Positions 48,805 to 60,789 of a DNA stretch of 64,000 nt are shown here, one piece after another. Numbering within the stretch: position 1 is the stretch's first letter; each line of letters begins with the position of its first letter. The notes beneath the pieces are model-generated. The model worked only from the letters and a program-made list of their open reading frames with translations, was not told where the DNA came from and ran no database searches. The stretch covers positions 719,857 through 783,856 of the forward strand of contig SSNP01000044.1 of assembly GCA_006937955.1 (NCBI GenBank). Reading direction: 5' to 3'. This stretch comes from Pachypanchax playfairii. Lineage: Eukaryota; Chordata; Actinopteri; Cyprinodontiformes; Aplocheilidae. The position numbers were made by a program, and so were the translations under genes.

Positions 48805-49310
48805 GTGGGCTACACAGTGGATGAGTGGGTTGCACTGTTGCCTTGCAACGAGAAGGTCCAGGGTTTGAAACCAGCCAGGACCTAAACAAAACACTAGAAA
48901 AGCACTTGGAGAGCGCAGACCTCAGCCACACATTAAGTTACATAGATAGGACACTCTACTTGAAAAAAATAGTAACTGTGGTCTGCTTTGAGGTCTGGGG
49001 GCCGGGGCTTTCCACACCCACTGTCAAACAATTTTATGGAGAAACCTTAGGGTCGCTTCTGACCTTTCCTGAAAATTTCATCAAAATCCATACATAGGTT
49101 TTTGAGGTATCCTGCTAACAGACAGACATACAGACCCCGATGAAAGCATTACCTCCTTGTCGGAGGTAATGAGTTTGCATGTTCTCACTGTGCATGCGTG
49201 GGTTTTCTCTGGGGACTTCGGGTTCTTAACACAGACCAAAAACATACATAATAGGTTAACTGGCAGCTTCAAATTGTCCCTAGGTCTGATTGTGTGTGAG
49301 GTGTGTTTCC
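48805..49310 (+). mobile_element. 5' part of a common teleost SINE-like repeat, split by a LINE fragment
   Basis: GTGGGCTACACAGTGGATGA and GAAGGTCCAGGGTTTGAAAC (B-box-like) are followed, after about 290 foreign bases, by GAGTTTGCATGTTCTCACTG and GGTTAACTGGCAGCTTCAAA. These four blocks are collinear parts of one very common teleost repeat. The gap between the second and third blocks marks the insertion. Confidence 0.6.
48881..49171. mobile_element. LINE/RTE-like fragment inserted in the SINE-like repeat
   Basis: It contains GCACTTGGAGAGCGCAGACC, then AAAATTTCATCAAAATCCAT, ACAGACAGACATACAGACC and a terminal TTACCTCCTTGTCGGAGGTAA palindrome (given in pieces). This is a combination recurrent at the 3' ends of fish LINE copies. 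No protein-coding part is present. Family assignment is tentative. Confidence 0.45.
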
Positions 49311-49452
49311 CAGCCCCCACACAGGGACCAAAAACTAAGGTATATTCCCGAACATCTGTCTGAAAATGGCTATTGACTCCTTTGCATCTTAAAAGTTTTT
49401 TTTGAGAAATGCACAGATATTTGTATTGTTGCACAAATGCTTTGGACATGTA

Positions 49453-50220
49453 CCGTATATACTTGAGTATAAGTCGTTTTTTTGAGGAGTAAATGTCAGG
49501 TCTGAAGAGGGGTTCCGACCTATACGCGAGATATCGGGAAGAAGTTGTTTTTTTTCCCAGAGGAAAATGTCGACAGCTTGGGGACTGGAGCAAGTACTCG
49601 GACCAGTGAACAATGTTCCTTATCAGCATGGATTATCAAAGACATGTTATATCTTTTTAATAAATATATTGTTACATCCCAGGGTCGAAATGGGCTGCAA
49701 CAAAGGTAAATTAAAAAGGTAAAAAAAATGGCGAATGAACTAAAGATGCATGTGGAGAGAAAAGGCTCCACAGAATTTATTAAGTAACACAACTCTCTTC
49801 GTAGCTGAAACTCGCGCTCCCTCTCTCGCTCCTCGACCTGAAGACGTGCCAGACGCAACTTCATTCTGGCGTCTAATCTAGAGGAGGGAGTGGACTCCAC
49901 AGAAAAAGCGTCAAACCCTGATAAAGTGACTGATTTCCCCCCGTCTTTGGTGACAGGTGTGATCAATTTCTGCGACACACCTCCCTCACACTGCAGAACA
50001 GCCTTACCTGCGGAAACGCCCGATGCTTCACCTGTAAGCACAGCTGCTACTGATACTAGACGATATGAACCAGCGTAAAAAAAATATATATATATATATT
50101 CCTGACACAAACTGATTCTGACACCGACTTATACGCGGATCAATGCTAAATTCCTCAAATTTTCTGCTGAGAAAGAGGTCCGACTTATACGCGAATCGAC
50201 TTATACGCAAGTATATACGG
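49453..50220. mobile_element. 768-bp TA-flanked TIR element with retrotransposon-like interior
   Basis: TA flanks both ends (49451-49452, 50221-50222). The 26-base ends starting at those TAs (TACCGTATATACTTG...) are inverted copies with a single mismatch (GAG against GCG). Further TATACGCG/CGCGTATA motifs repeat just inside both ends. A TA duplication implies Tc1/mariner/pogo-type movement in trans. On the minus strand a 196-aa frame (50110-49520) contains SSRLDARMKLRLARLQVEER, a charged coiled-coil of the sort found in fish gypsy-like gag proteins. The interior may therefore be captured from a retrotransposon. Confidence 0.75.
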
Positions 50221-50222
50221 TA

Positions 50223-50954
50223 AATATTGCTGGTTCTAGTTTGTTATTCTTACTTTGCTTTATTCTTTGTATACCTTCACCCAAGACAAATTCCTTTTAT
50301 TGTGCAAATGATACTTGTGAAAATGTGTAAACACATTTTTCACAATAAATCACAAAATCACTGTTCATGAGTGGAAAAAATACTTTTTGTGTTTTCATTC
50401 ACATTCTTTGAGGAATGGCTAAAAACTCCATTAGGGTGTGTAAACTTATTGGTACAATTGTACTTCTACATATTGTATATCCTGTTACAGTACAAATGCA
50501 CTGAGAATGTTTGAACCTATTTTTAAATATTTATTTTTTATAGTTTGGGGAATTTGTTTTTAATGAGCTGCTGGATACTTGTAGTTATCAATAAAGACAG
50601 AACGTTTTTGATTGATTTATCATGAAATGTAAAACATACCTGATGAGTCTGAGCATGTTAAGAACCAAATTAAACAAAGTATAAGAAATAGATAGATTGG
50701 CAAAAATATTGTCTGTCTAATATTCAAACCTATTTTTATTGTGTACATTAATGAGATGAAGACGACAGAATAATGAAAGAAGAAGAGAAAGTACTGGATA
50801 TAGATAAAAACAGAAAGTGGAGTGTAATCTGATTTTGAGAGAATGCAATTGTACATTTTGAATAAATGCAGTTCATTAGGATCACACTTCTCCATTGTTT
50901 AATAAAAGCATGTCTCCAACTTTTAAAGAACTGGGATCATTCATGAACCAGTAC
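50223..50954. other. inpp5a intron, nothing recognised
   Basis: AT-rich intronic sequence downstream of the donor at 50954. No repeats or RNA genes recognised. Confidence 0.6.
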
Positions 50955-51074
50955 CTGTCTAAAACGAAGCCTAGGGCCTTCTGCCTGGTGCCGGAGTAAA
51001 CAGAAGGACTTTTCTCCAACGCCACAAGGTTGGAAGCATCATGAAAAAGATGAATGTTGACCAGATCAAAGGCA
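50955..51074 (-). CDS. inpp5a: inpp5a coding exon with the NIHLFHDASN catalytic-histidine segment
   Basis: The 120-bp exon follows a TGTCCTCAG acceptor and ends at an AG|GTACTGG donor. It supplies the last base of a cysteine codon, then AFDLVNIHLFHDASNLVALE and KSPSVYSGTRQKALGFVLD, and leaves AG for an arginine codon. NIHLFHDASN is the INPP5A form of the conserved N-x-HL block of 5-phosphatases. The next block, SPSVYSGTRQKALGFVLD, is highly characteristic of type I enzymes. One change from the remembered human protein is VALE in place of VAWE. The intron to the next exon upstream in the gene is only 707 bp. Confidence 0.96.
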
Positions 51075-51781
51075 CTGAGGACACAAAAGCACTTTGTAAG
51101 TTGATTTCTTCCAGAACGTTAAACATACAGCACATTAAGTCTTGTGAAACCACAAGACAGCTACTGTGATATTACCAATTTGTGGAGTTTCGTTAACGCG
51201 CTGCTTATCAGAAGCTCATGTGGTTTATTCTGTAGCACCACACTGAACAAATGAAACATGCATGGTGCAGACAGTTTCTGCTATCTCATCTCCTATCTGA
51301 TCTCTTCACTGGTCACTAGCTTCCTGCTGCTCTTGTCAAACATAAAGTCCTTATTAAATGCTTAACTATTTCAGCCCATTAGTTCTCCTGTCATTGTTTT
51401 ATTAGATTACAATCTACAGCTTCAAACACTCTGATCACTGGAAGCAGCATGTTGATTCATCCTGTACAGGTTCACCTGCAACTAATGTTTTTTTTCTTTT
51501 TTTGTCATCTGTCATAAGTGGCTGTTTGACTAAAAGGATTACATCTAATCAAATCCTCGCCTGCTACTGTGCCTCACAGTCCACAGAGGGAATACAAGTC
51601 ACTTTCTCAGTGTGTCCTGGAGGTGATAACCAGCAGCTCCCTGCAGCTTGTGGGAGACGCTAGACATGACTGAGGTGGATGGATCTTTGTCTCTAATCCT
51701 ACTGATATAGCTGCAATGACTGGAAACTGAACGTTGATGAGGAGTGACATGTTACTGTGTGGATCTGTTAATAATACTCAC
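51075..51781. other. Short inpp5a intron (707 bp)
   Basis: A GTGAGTA donor (51781 downward) and TGTCCTCAG acceptor bound it on the minus strand. No mobile element is seen in it. Confidence 0.8.
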
Positions 51782-51834
51782 CAGTCAGCCAGGGCCCATC
51801 GAGTTCTGATGAATCCCTTTCTGGACCACTTGCA
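51782..51834 (-). CDS. inpp5a: inpp5a coding exon (CKWSRKGFIRTRWALAD)
   Basis: The 53-bp exon follows a TCTGTTCTGCAG acceptor and ends TG|GTGAGTA, a strong donor. It encodes CKWSRKGFIRTRWALAD and two bases (TG) that are completed to a cysteine codon by the next exon. The family motif is KWSRKGFIRTRW followed by an ADC, and the join here restores ADC. The basic RKGFIRTRW strand leads into the core strand holding the catalytic histidine. Confidence 0.95.
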
Positions 51835-52650
51835 CTGCAGAACAGAGAGATTCAGTTTAGCGTGACGTCAGCATACATTAGATATCAGTGACAATTTATC
51901 AAACAGGTAAATGAAAATCTACACTTTTAAAATGTTTGAATCAATTTAAGTAAAAAATACCATTCTAATTCCCATTATCAAAAATGTAACAAAGTTAGTG
52001 AAACTGGTTGTTGAGAGCGTGGGAATTATGCATTTCTTCAAATCAATTGTTACATCAGTAACATCAACTTTTATAATTAATTAATGTTTCTTTAAACTGG
52101 AATTCTAATTTTCAAACCATAAAACTTAAAGTCTTTAAGTTTTATGGTTTAATCAATAATACAATGACTTTTATCTAGTTTTGCTAATGGGGCAGTTAAA
52201 CATAACAAAAACCTTCAAAAATCATTAAACTGTTTGTTTTTCATTTATAACTAGCAGTTACAGGAAAAACATGCCATAACAAATTATTTGTTCAATTTTT
52301 TAAAACTTAATTTAGTTTCCATAACTCATCCTGCAATCATGGATATAAAACATTTAAAAGCTGATACCCAAGCACACAAAGAAGTGCACGAGTCCGTGTA
52401 TTTACTATTCAAAGCAAAAGAGAACAAGCTGTGAAAGACCACAGACTTGGAGGATGAGCTTCAAAGCAAAGAGCTGAAGAAAGACCAAGAGGATGATGCA
52501 CAAAAAGCAGCATGTGTCATCCGTGCACACACAGTGCGCACACACAGTGCACACACTGCACTAAATTTATGGTCAAACCATCACAAATATCTGTAGTTGA
52601 GCGCATCTTAAAACTAATCTGCATCGTAATCTAGATTTTCACCAGTTGGT
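51835..52650. other. inpp5a intron, nothing recognised
   Basis: AT-rich. There is a short inverted repeat around 52108-52152 (AAACCATAAAACTTAAAG / CTTTAAGTTTTATGGTTT). A GCACACACAGTGC-type repeat is near 52520-52560. No gene. Confidence 0.55.
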
Positions 52651-52894
52651 GAGCGGGGCGGCCGTGGCTCAGGCGGTAGAGCGGGTCGTTTGTCAACTGG
52701 AAGGTCGCTGGTTCGAATCCCTGCTCTGCCCAGAGAAAAAGATCGCCTGGCCGTTGTGTCTTTGCACACTTTGTCTGTTTGGTGGTGGCCGGAGGGTCCG
52801 GTGGCGCCAGTGTCTGGCAGCCTCGCCTCTGTCAGTGTGTGTCCCAGGACAGCTGTGGCTACAAAGTGTGTAGTTCATCATCACCAAACGTCTG

Positions 52895-52932
<38 letters not shown>

Positions 52933-53014
52933 GGTGAATGACAAAAACATGTAGTGTGAAGCGATTTTGGGGTCATAGGACCTGAGTAAAGCGCTATACA
53001 AGTACACGCCATTT
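52651..53014 (+). mobile_element. tRNA-derived SINE, full length
   Basis: The head GGGGCGGCCGTGGCTCAGGC (A box) and GGTTCGAATCC (B box, 52710-52720) form a tRNA-like pol III promoter. A tRNA-unrelated body follows, then a tail with AAGCGATTTTGGGGTCAT and GCGCTATACAAGTACACGCC, as in common teleost SINEs. ACCAGT at 52641-52646 and 53015-53020 is a likely short target duplication. A TG microsatellite at 52897-52928 lies in the body. Confidence 0.82.
52897..52928. repeat. (TG)16 microsatellite in SINE body
   Basis: Sixteen TG units inside the SINE, preceding the GAATGGGTGAATGAC segment typical of the family. Confidence 0.95.
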
Positions 53015-53156
53015 ACCAGTCCATTATGAATGAAATAACATCAGATATCACACAGAGATGTGCCACCTGTCTATCTTTATTTCTGGTAATTGCATTTTGG
53101 ATGTTCACATAGGAATAGATAGTGCACAAGCGTTGTAGCTGAGGCCTCCAGTGTAA

Positions 53157-53719
53157 CAGGCTCGACACACGGGAGGCGACTTGCGACAGCGACCAGCGAC
53201 ACAAGCCGCGACGCGCTCTGTTCCAGAGTGAATAGCGAGTCTTCTGGTTTTGATTGGCTGACAGATTGGAGGGAATTTTTGGGTATCAAAGCAGTTCAGG
53301 GGTGAAAAAACTAGATATGAAGTGTCATAAGATTTTGCTGGAGTTAAGTGTAATCTCACCTATGACTTTGCAAGAAAAGAGATGAAAAAAGATGTTAATG
53401 GGTTCAATTCAAATCAAATTTTCCTCCATGTTTTCCTGGAGATGACCGAGTAGCATCCTGTTAGCTCACTGGTCAGTCAATGAAACCTCCGCTGATTGGT
53501 CCTCGTCTGAGCGACAGCGATGAAATGTTAAAATTTGTCAACTTTCTGGAATCGTGTCACAGGCCCGTGTGCACACGATACTTGCACAAGTGCAAAATTT
53601 CACACGCAGGATTTTCGCTTGCTTGGCAGGGGGGAGACTTGCGATTATCAATTTGTTATCCATGTCCCATTGAAAATGAATGGAAGAGAGGCGATGTCGC
53701 CTCCCGTGGGTCGAGCCCA
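53157..53719. mobile_element. TIR-bounded MITE (GGCTCGACACACGGGAGGCG type)
   Basis: The left end GGCTCGACACACGGGAGGCG and reversed right end GGCTCGACCCACGGGAGGCG differ at one base in 20. The interior includes GCGACAGCGACCAGCGACAC and two GATTGG(T/C) boxes, and is GC-richer than its surroundings. There is no transposase. Direct duplications at the ends were not clear, so the superfamily is unassigned. Confidence 0.72.
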
Positions 53720-53963
53720 TGAAGGGGAAGAACTTGGACAGTATTTTTAAGTAGAACATGAGACGATTCAAATACAGCTTGAAATTCCCTCCATAAACTT
53801 TTGCAAGCTTCTTGCTAACAAGTTAAAAAACTGCATAAACTCCTGGTCAGCCTTTTCATCTGCTCCTTCATTTTCAGCTCGTATGTTTATACAGTTAAAA
53901 AGTACATTAACAAAACAGAACAACAACTATCACCATTTCCCTGCCGTGGTGGGGACATTAAAC

Positions 53964-54336
53964 TAGGGATGCAACAATACCACTTTTTTTAAATCGATAC
54001 GATACCGATACTCGGATCTGAGCATTTGTGATACAGAGTACCAATGCCGATACTTCTACCACACAAAAAAATGCAATGAACTGGTAGACAGGTTTTATTT
54101 TCTTATCTCCCTGTTACAACAAATGATGGTTACCTCGATAAAAAAATAAAATATCCATAAAAATAACAACAAAACTAAAATTTTAAGTGAAAAATAAAAA
54201 ATTTTTGGTGAAATGATTGCAGAGTTTCCACATTTTAAGTGTCAGTCCATGGTATCAGTTAACCTACCGATATGAGTACATTAGAATGATATCAGCCCAG
54301 ATACCCGATACCAGTATCGGTATTGGTGCATACCTA
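53964..54336. mobile_element. hAT-like MITE
   Basis: The ends TAGGGATGCAACAATACC and, reversed, TAGGTATGCACCAATACC match at 16 of 18 positions. Internal repeats of CGATAC/GTATCG are characteristic of a common fish hAT-type MITE. No coding capacity. Confidence 0.65.
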
Positions 54337-57300
54337 CATACAGGTTTTAAATGATAGTGTGGAACAACATCAGGTCTGAAGGACACTTGGATGTGTGTAA
54401 CTTAAAGACTAAAAAAACAAACCAGAACACAAACAACTCGGCGCTGACACCTACATTAGTATGACCCTGATTAAAAGATTTTGCCAGCCTTGCAACATCT
54501 GATCGAACAGCTGCATCTTTTTCCAGCAGCATATGATCAAACACCTCATGATCTCCCTCAAACAGCACATGATTCGCCATGAAGTCGGTTATTAAATGAA
54601 AGCCAAATTGATGTTGCGAGTGCTCTCATTCTGAACAGATAAATACGTTTCTTTCCAAAGGCCTCTTTCTTTTTCTGCTTATCTCCCTCTGATCCTCCTA
54701 ATGGCACAGTTAACTGCAGTGATAAACTAATTATAGGCCAGGTCACATAATTACAAATTGACTAAATTAATTTAAAAAACTCAGATGCAAATTAAAGGGC
54801 TAAGAGGTATTTGATTGTGCCTCACATCCTTCAATCTGCATTAGTACAAGATCAACTGTATCAAATTGAATTACATTAACATACTTGAATTAATCCATAC
54901 TGCCTCGGCAGGATGTATGGACCCAATTATATCTCACTGCCCCAATATTGTAATCCTGGAAGCAGCAAATGGAATTAGATATGAGTGTCAGTCTGTAGGA
55001 CAACAAATTGACCTTCCTCTTTAGATGTGAACTGTTTAACTTATGTCTAATAATCACAAACAAATACTACAGGATATACTCTGGATATTAAAAATGACTT
55101 TGTTGCATTGAAGAACCGTGTTATGTGTCAGTCAGAGTATAGCTGAGGATGGAAGGTCTTTAGAGAATTGGAGGATGAAGAAAGACTAGACCAAGAGTGA
55201 GATCTTATGGGGGTGGGGAGGTATGGACTTGTTCAGTACCCATACAAGATCAGACTGCCACCAGAGACGATTAATCTCGATTTAATTTAAAGAGCCATTA
55301 ACTACAATCACAGCATCAAAATCCATCACTTTCTTGACACCTGGCCTCAGATTACCCTATTTCCTGCACATATGACTGATTGACCTCCCGTTTCCCTGCC
55401 TGATTCCTCAAAAACACGCCGACAACACGGTAAACATACAGAGCTAAACGTGTATTCGGCAAATCACAATAGACAGACCTCTTTAATCATTTATGTCACC
55501 CAGTGGAACCAATTTTATTGTGGCAGGATTCCTGTTAAGATGATTATCTCAAAGATTCGAATATATAGTCTAAAGAAAAGGGCCGCGCTCCATTGGTTGA
55601 CATTATGACATCATGATTTGGTTGTTCCAGCTGATTCAGGAGATGAGATGATGACAAAGAAGCTGTCCACCCCAATTTAATCTTCCACTGGAACATGATC
55701 ATCATTATCATTCTTCCCTTCTGCATTTACACAGACAGAAACAAGCAGCCAGAAATCTGTTCAACTTTAACAGTTTAGACAATAAACCAACTATGTGGCT
55801 TTTATTCTGAAAAACACTCATGTCTGAATAAAATAATGTCATCACTTGGTTGGGGTGGGGTAGTTGGATCTAGGGGCGACAATAAGGCCACAAGGCTCAG
55901 GGTGACATTGGCTCCACTTCCACAGGTCACTGATGGCGTCTCCGCCCATGACAGTGATGAACGGCGACTGCGAAGTGGGTTGCATCTATTGATGTTGGGC
56001 AATATGGAGACTGAACAGAACACATGCACACATAAGGGGGTAGTGGGGGGGGGATTTACAAACAAAAACAAGTGACAGGAGGATTTTTTTAAGATCCAAC
56101 TATCGTGTCTTGGTCCAGATTTGTGACCACAGGAAATATTGGGTTTCACAGAACACCCTCCTGTTACCTCCAGTCCTTCTGATTTCATCCTTTGACCTTT
56201 TTTCTATATTTAAGCTCAAAGTCTGATCCCCATCAATAATATTGTTCCAAAGCGGGTGCAGAGGTGGTGCTGGAGGAGTGCAGAACAGAAAGGAAGTCAC
56301 ACAGAAAACCTGGGACCGAAATACACGCTGAACAATAAATAATACACACAAATGATGATTGATATGAGACCCAGCATGCAGCCGCGTGGGGGGGGGTGAT
56401 CGAAGGGTTTACATGAGCGCGCTGCCTAAAGGCGATTTCTGCAGCACAGTTTCCTTCTTCCAAAATGAGCTCTGAAAGCCTTCATCTCAACATTAGCCCT
56501 TCATCTGAGAGCTCCTCACGGGATCATGGATCACACCTGTCACAGACGACAGCGTTTCTGTCACAGGTGTCTTGTGTGGTGATAAACGCACCGAGTGTTT
56601 TATAAGCAATGCCAGTTTAAATGACTTCATCTCTTTAACGTACACGTCGCTTCTGTGAATCACTTATGGTGTTAAATCAGTGCAGAGAAAAACATGGAGG
56701 AAGTTAACTTTCATGGTGGGAAGAAGTTGAATCACAGCAGCTCAGCTGAACTTACAACAGGAGGTACTAAATGGGAAGGAAAAGTCTCAGCTTTTATGGA
56801 CATGCTGATGGTGCCAAACAGCAAATACAAACTCATATGGATGTTGAGCTACAGCCTGTCTGCTGTTTTCTTTCTTTCTCTTTTTTTTTCTTCTGGTTGT
56901 GTAAAACAATCAATACCAAGGGCACATTAAGGTCCAGGCCGTATACTTTATTTATATTAGGCAATGACAAATCCTTATGATGCAATGGTGTTTGGACGCA
57001 CATAACTCTGTGCCAAACAAATAAATATATTAATTCCCACTGGGAAGGTGGAGAGATTGACAGAACAACGGGAAATGGCAAGACAACAAATCCATCACTG
57101 TGACCTTTTAAAAGAAATGCACACACAATTTTAGCCACTTCCTTTTTATTCAGCATTTCAATTATTGTTCTCGCTTCTCGCCCCCTTCACTTCCAGCTAT
57201 AACTCAAGGCAGGATTATGGAAAAGAAGATATCAAAGATAAAATAACTAAATCAGAATTAAACCAACAGAAGGATAAGAAAAAGAGTTTGAAGGGAACTT

Positions 57301-58954
57301 TGCTAGCTCGATGTTTTATTCCACTGTTATTTTACAAAAAGTTAAATTCAGTGTAAAAACAACCATCTTCACCAGTTTATTATCTTTTCTCTACAATGTT
57401 CATCCAGTATTTTCAGAAAGGACACACAGTGAATCTGAAGACACATCCATCTCTAACATGAATGAGTCTGAGAGCAGAAATTAAATAAACGATGGAATTA
57501 AGAAACTTGCTCTCCACGTTCTTTTCGAAAGCCTTTTCATATTTCTTACTCTTCACATCTAGAGCTGTACAATCCAAAACCAAGCAACTGGTTTTGGACT
57601 CAGCCCGACGTTCTGTCCGATCCAAGATCCCCAAGTAATGGGATTCCTCAAAGCTGCAGATGGATGGCAAATCTAAGCGGTTTCATCTACTAAAAGAGGG
57701 CATAAATCACTCGCAGAGGAAGCGGGGACGAGGCAGGGGTTATCACCAGTCTGCCTCCCTCATGAGAGCTTTGCATTAAAGCATTAGTGAAATTAATTCA
57801 TCTTTCATAAGAGGTTTGAGCAGTATCTGTGATCTATGATAACAACCAATTTCTCACTATGGAGGGGCCGCAAGAGGAGGGAGGAAAGGAGGAGTTAAAA
57901 AAATAAAAAAAACTCTGCGACTCTGATAGACTACACAAATCTGCTCTTTTTAAATGGGCTAACATTATCTGGAGTGCTGCTCTCTGGAGCATCCTCCCAG
58001 ATTCATACCCAGGCCGGGAAGGAGGCATATATCACCGGGCAAAACTTTTTTCATCTGCTCTGCCCCACAGACACTTCCTTTCTCTCTCCATCACTGAACC
58101 CATCCTTCTGAAAGAATGCAGCGCGCGGTGCTGCTCACCATATTACATGCAGAACACGGCTTTGCACGAATCATTTTAAATGCTTTTGCGCCTGAATCAG
58201 CGTAATTGTTTTCAGATTATCTGTAGAACAGAAGCAGGAAACCTGAAGCTGCTGTGTGTGTATGTGTATAGGTAGGAGAGGAGGCGGTGTTTGTATGTCC
58301 TGTAATGTGTGAAAAAGACAGAAATTGGGGGGGAGTTGTGAAGGGGACCGAATCCATCTGTTTTGCATAAATTTGCGAAGGCAGTCGTCAGAGCATGGTT
58401 GACAGATGAGTGGGGAGTGTGGGGATGACACACGGGCGGTTGTGCTCTTTATTACTATATCAGTGCAGCGATGTTCGGCTCTCTGCTCCCATCTGATAGC
58501 AGCAAAAGCAGATAAGTGAACACAACGCAGTGAGCAGTGAACTGCAGAGTGGGACGAAGGGAAACACAATGAGAACATTCACATTTATGATTCTAATCTT
58601 TTGAAGTGATTTGTCTTCAGATCAAGAATCCATCAGATGGATGTCTCCGGAGTGAAAAAACTATTCATATAGCAAAAAGAACAAAAGATTTCAATAAGTT
58701 TAAATAACAAGATTCAGTAAAAATAACAAAAAGGAATGTTTTTCTTAACTTTTAGAATTCTGAAAGTTTGGTAGTGCTTCTAATAACTACATGAATTTAA
58801 AATATTTCCAATAAAAAGTCTTGAAAATGAGCAAAAACACTTTAGAATGATCCAATATTCATTTTATACCTTTATTTAAGCAGCGTTGTGTAAATTGTGA
58901 CGGTCATGTGCACATGTGTTAGAAATCCTACAACTTATATCTTATAAAACCCAC
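54337..58954. other. inpp5a intron, unique; possible conserved blocks
   Basis: No gene or repeat is firmly recognised. Intervals 54740-55010 and 55260-55460 are rich in TAATTA-like motifs and could be conserved. A G-run is near 56041-56051 and another near 56388. The 128-aa and 135-aa minus frames (55802-56188, 58171-58578) have no domain and no splice context. Confidence 0.45.
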
Positions 58955-59058
58955 CTCTGGAAAGTAGTCCTGTGGAAACTTTTCCTTCTCCAGCATGGGG
59001 GTAGTTTCGAGTGTCTCCGAGCACGTTTCCTTCCCCACCACCTTCTTAAATTTCTTGG
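58955..59058 (-). CDS. inpp5a: inpp5a coding exon (KKFKKVVGKET...KFPQDYFPE)
   Basis: The 104-bp exon is bounded by a TTACAG acceptor and a GAG|GTGGGT donor. With the carried-over G it completes an alanine codon, then encodes KKFKKVVGKE, CSETLETTPMLEKE and KFPQDYFPE (34 codons). The family has a near-identical segment (AKKYKKVVGKE...TPMLEKEKFPQDYFPE). It ends in phase 0, exactly before the cysteine codon that opens the next exon. There is no frameshift or stop. Confidence 0.95.
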
Positions 59059-60789
59059 CTGTAACAGAAAAAAAATGGACAGTGACAGAATGAAAATAAA
59101 CAAATCAAAAGGAAAAATGAAAAAACATACAAAAACAAGAAGTTCATCTCTTAAGGTTCCATACGAGAGTCTGATTGTAAATGCTTTAGCAGCAAAAAGA
59201 AACAGCTGCGCCACCTGCTGGTCAAAAGGAGGAACATCAGCTGATCAACAGCTGTTTCTACTGCATGTTTTCTGTTTAAGTATTTTATTTGAGGTAGTTC
59301 CTTATTGATAATTGAGTTTTTTGTACATCTATTTTGCTTTATTTCTCGATTTGCTGTACGGAACTTTGGTCAGCTGTCATGCTGTATGTTAAAGTGCTCT
59401 AAAAATCAGAATCAATTTTTTTCACCAAGTATGAGACATACAAAGAATTTACATCTGACAGATTGTGTCTCTCTAGTGCAAACAAAGAAGAAGAAAATCA
59501 GACCAAATATAAGAAAATTACACTGAAGAAACAACTTATTAACTGGTAATGAGCATAAGATGAGCTGCAGATGCTGATCATACAGCTGGTTTAGATGTTC
59601 ATTAAAGTGACTGCAGTGGGAAAGAATCTGCTTCAGTACCTAAATTTGACTTGATCTGCAGATAATTTTATTGCTAATAAATGAATAAAGTTGTAATATA
59701 AGGTTTTCCTTTCTGCCATTTAAACAATCAGTTACAGGCTGAAAAATGTAAATCCTGTTCAAACATTAAGATTTATTAGTTTAATTGTCAAGAAATAATA
59801 AATGTATCAAAATGTAAATTTCTATGAGTGCAGACTGAATCTTGTTTTTTCAGTCATACAAGCAGCTTTACTTCCTGTTTTTAAACCTCTGGCCTTCAGA
59901 GCAGTTTTATTATTTTATTTGATGTTTTCTTCTTTACTCTTGTGGTATTTTTTCATGTGTTTTTTATTGGAAGTTTTGTCTTTTGCACATTTTTTTAAAG
60001 TACAGCCATTTGGTTCAACTTGTGTTTTGGAAATAAAGAAACTGGAGTTGAAAGTGAAAGAAAAACTAACATGTTACTGTTTTAAAAAGTCAGATATGTG
60101 TGTTATATACATTTGATTTGATTATTTATTTATATATATTTTTAATAAAAATTGGGACTTGGTACCGGCCCAGAAAACTGAGATCAAAGACATGTCATGA
60201 TTTCCCAGAAAAGCGCATGTGATGTAATAGTATAAAAATTGAACTAGTTAAAAACAATACATTGTTGTCTAAATTTATTTTGGTTGCTTAATAGAATAAG
60301 CAAACATTGCAGTGAAAAGTCTGCCATTTTTAATTAGGAATCACTTCCTGTACTGTATGTGCATGCATGACGAGTGGTCATCTCCCCTCTTGACCCCTCC
60401 TCTGCTTTCGTCCTGTCCTTCACTGGTGCTAATGCTGCCTTGACGTCTAATAAGACGAGGCGTCTCCACATCTTCATCTTTTCTTTAATTAGCACAGTTG
60501 CTGGACCCCGGGGCCCTCTGACATCGCAGGATGATGAGCCCGCTGTAACTGTCCAATAACTTGCTGCATTACAGTGAGCCCAAAACTCTATGTATTAAAT
60601 CCTAATATTAATAAGCATTACCATTTAGCTATGTTCCCTCATATTATCTGCAGAGCCAATCTTAGATCACTGGTTTTGATGGAAGCCAGTAAATGGTTGT
60701 GTTGATGACATGCAGGAGTGAGGTGAGAGGGAAGGAGGTGAGGAGTGATCTGGTGATGTGTGCGTCGTGTGCAGGAAGGAAAATCTCAC
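59059..60789. other. inpp5a intron (1731 bp)
   Basis: Bounded by the GTGAG donor of exon 60790-60853 and the TTACAG acceptor of exon 58955-59058. AT-rich. The 130-aa plus-strand frame (58916-59308) overlaps the true exon on the opposite strand and is spurious. Confidence 0.8.

Noticed and set aside
52655..52732. Possible functional tRNA gene
   Set aside because: A- and B-box-like sequences are present, but they continue into a SINE body and tail with flanking duplications. The arms do not fold as a clean tRNA.
58916..59308. 130-aa plus-strand frame
   Set aside because: Antisense shadow of the true inpp5a exon at 58955-59058.
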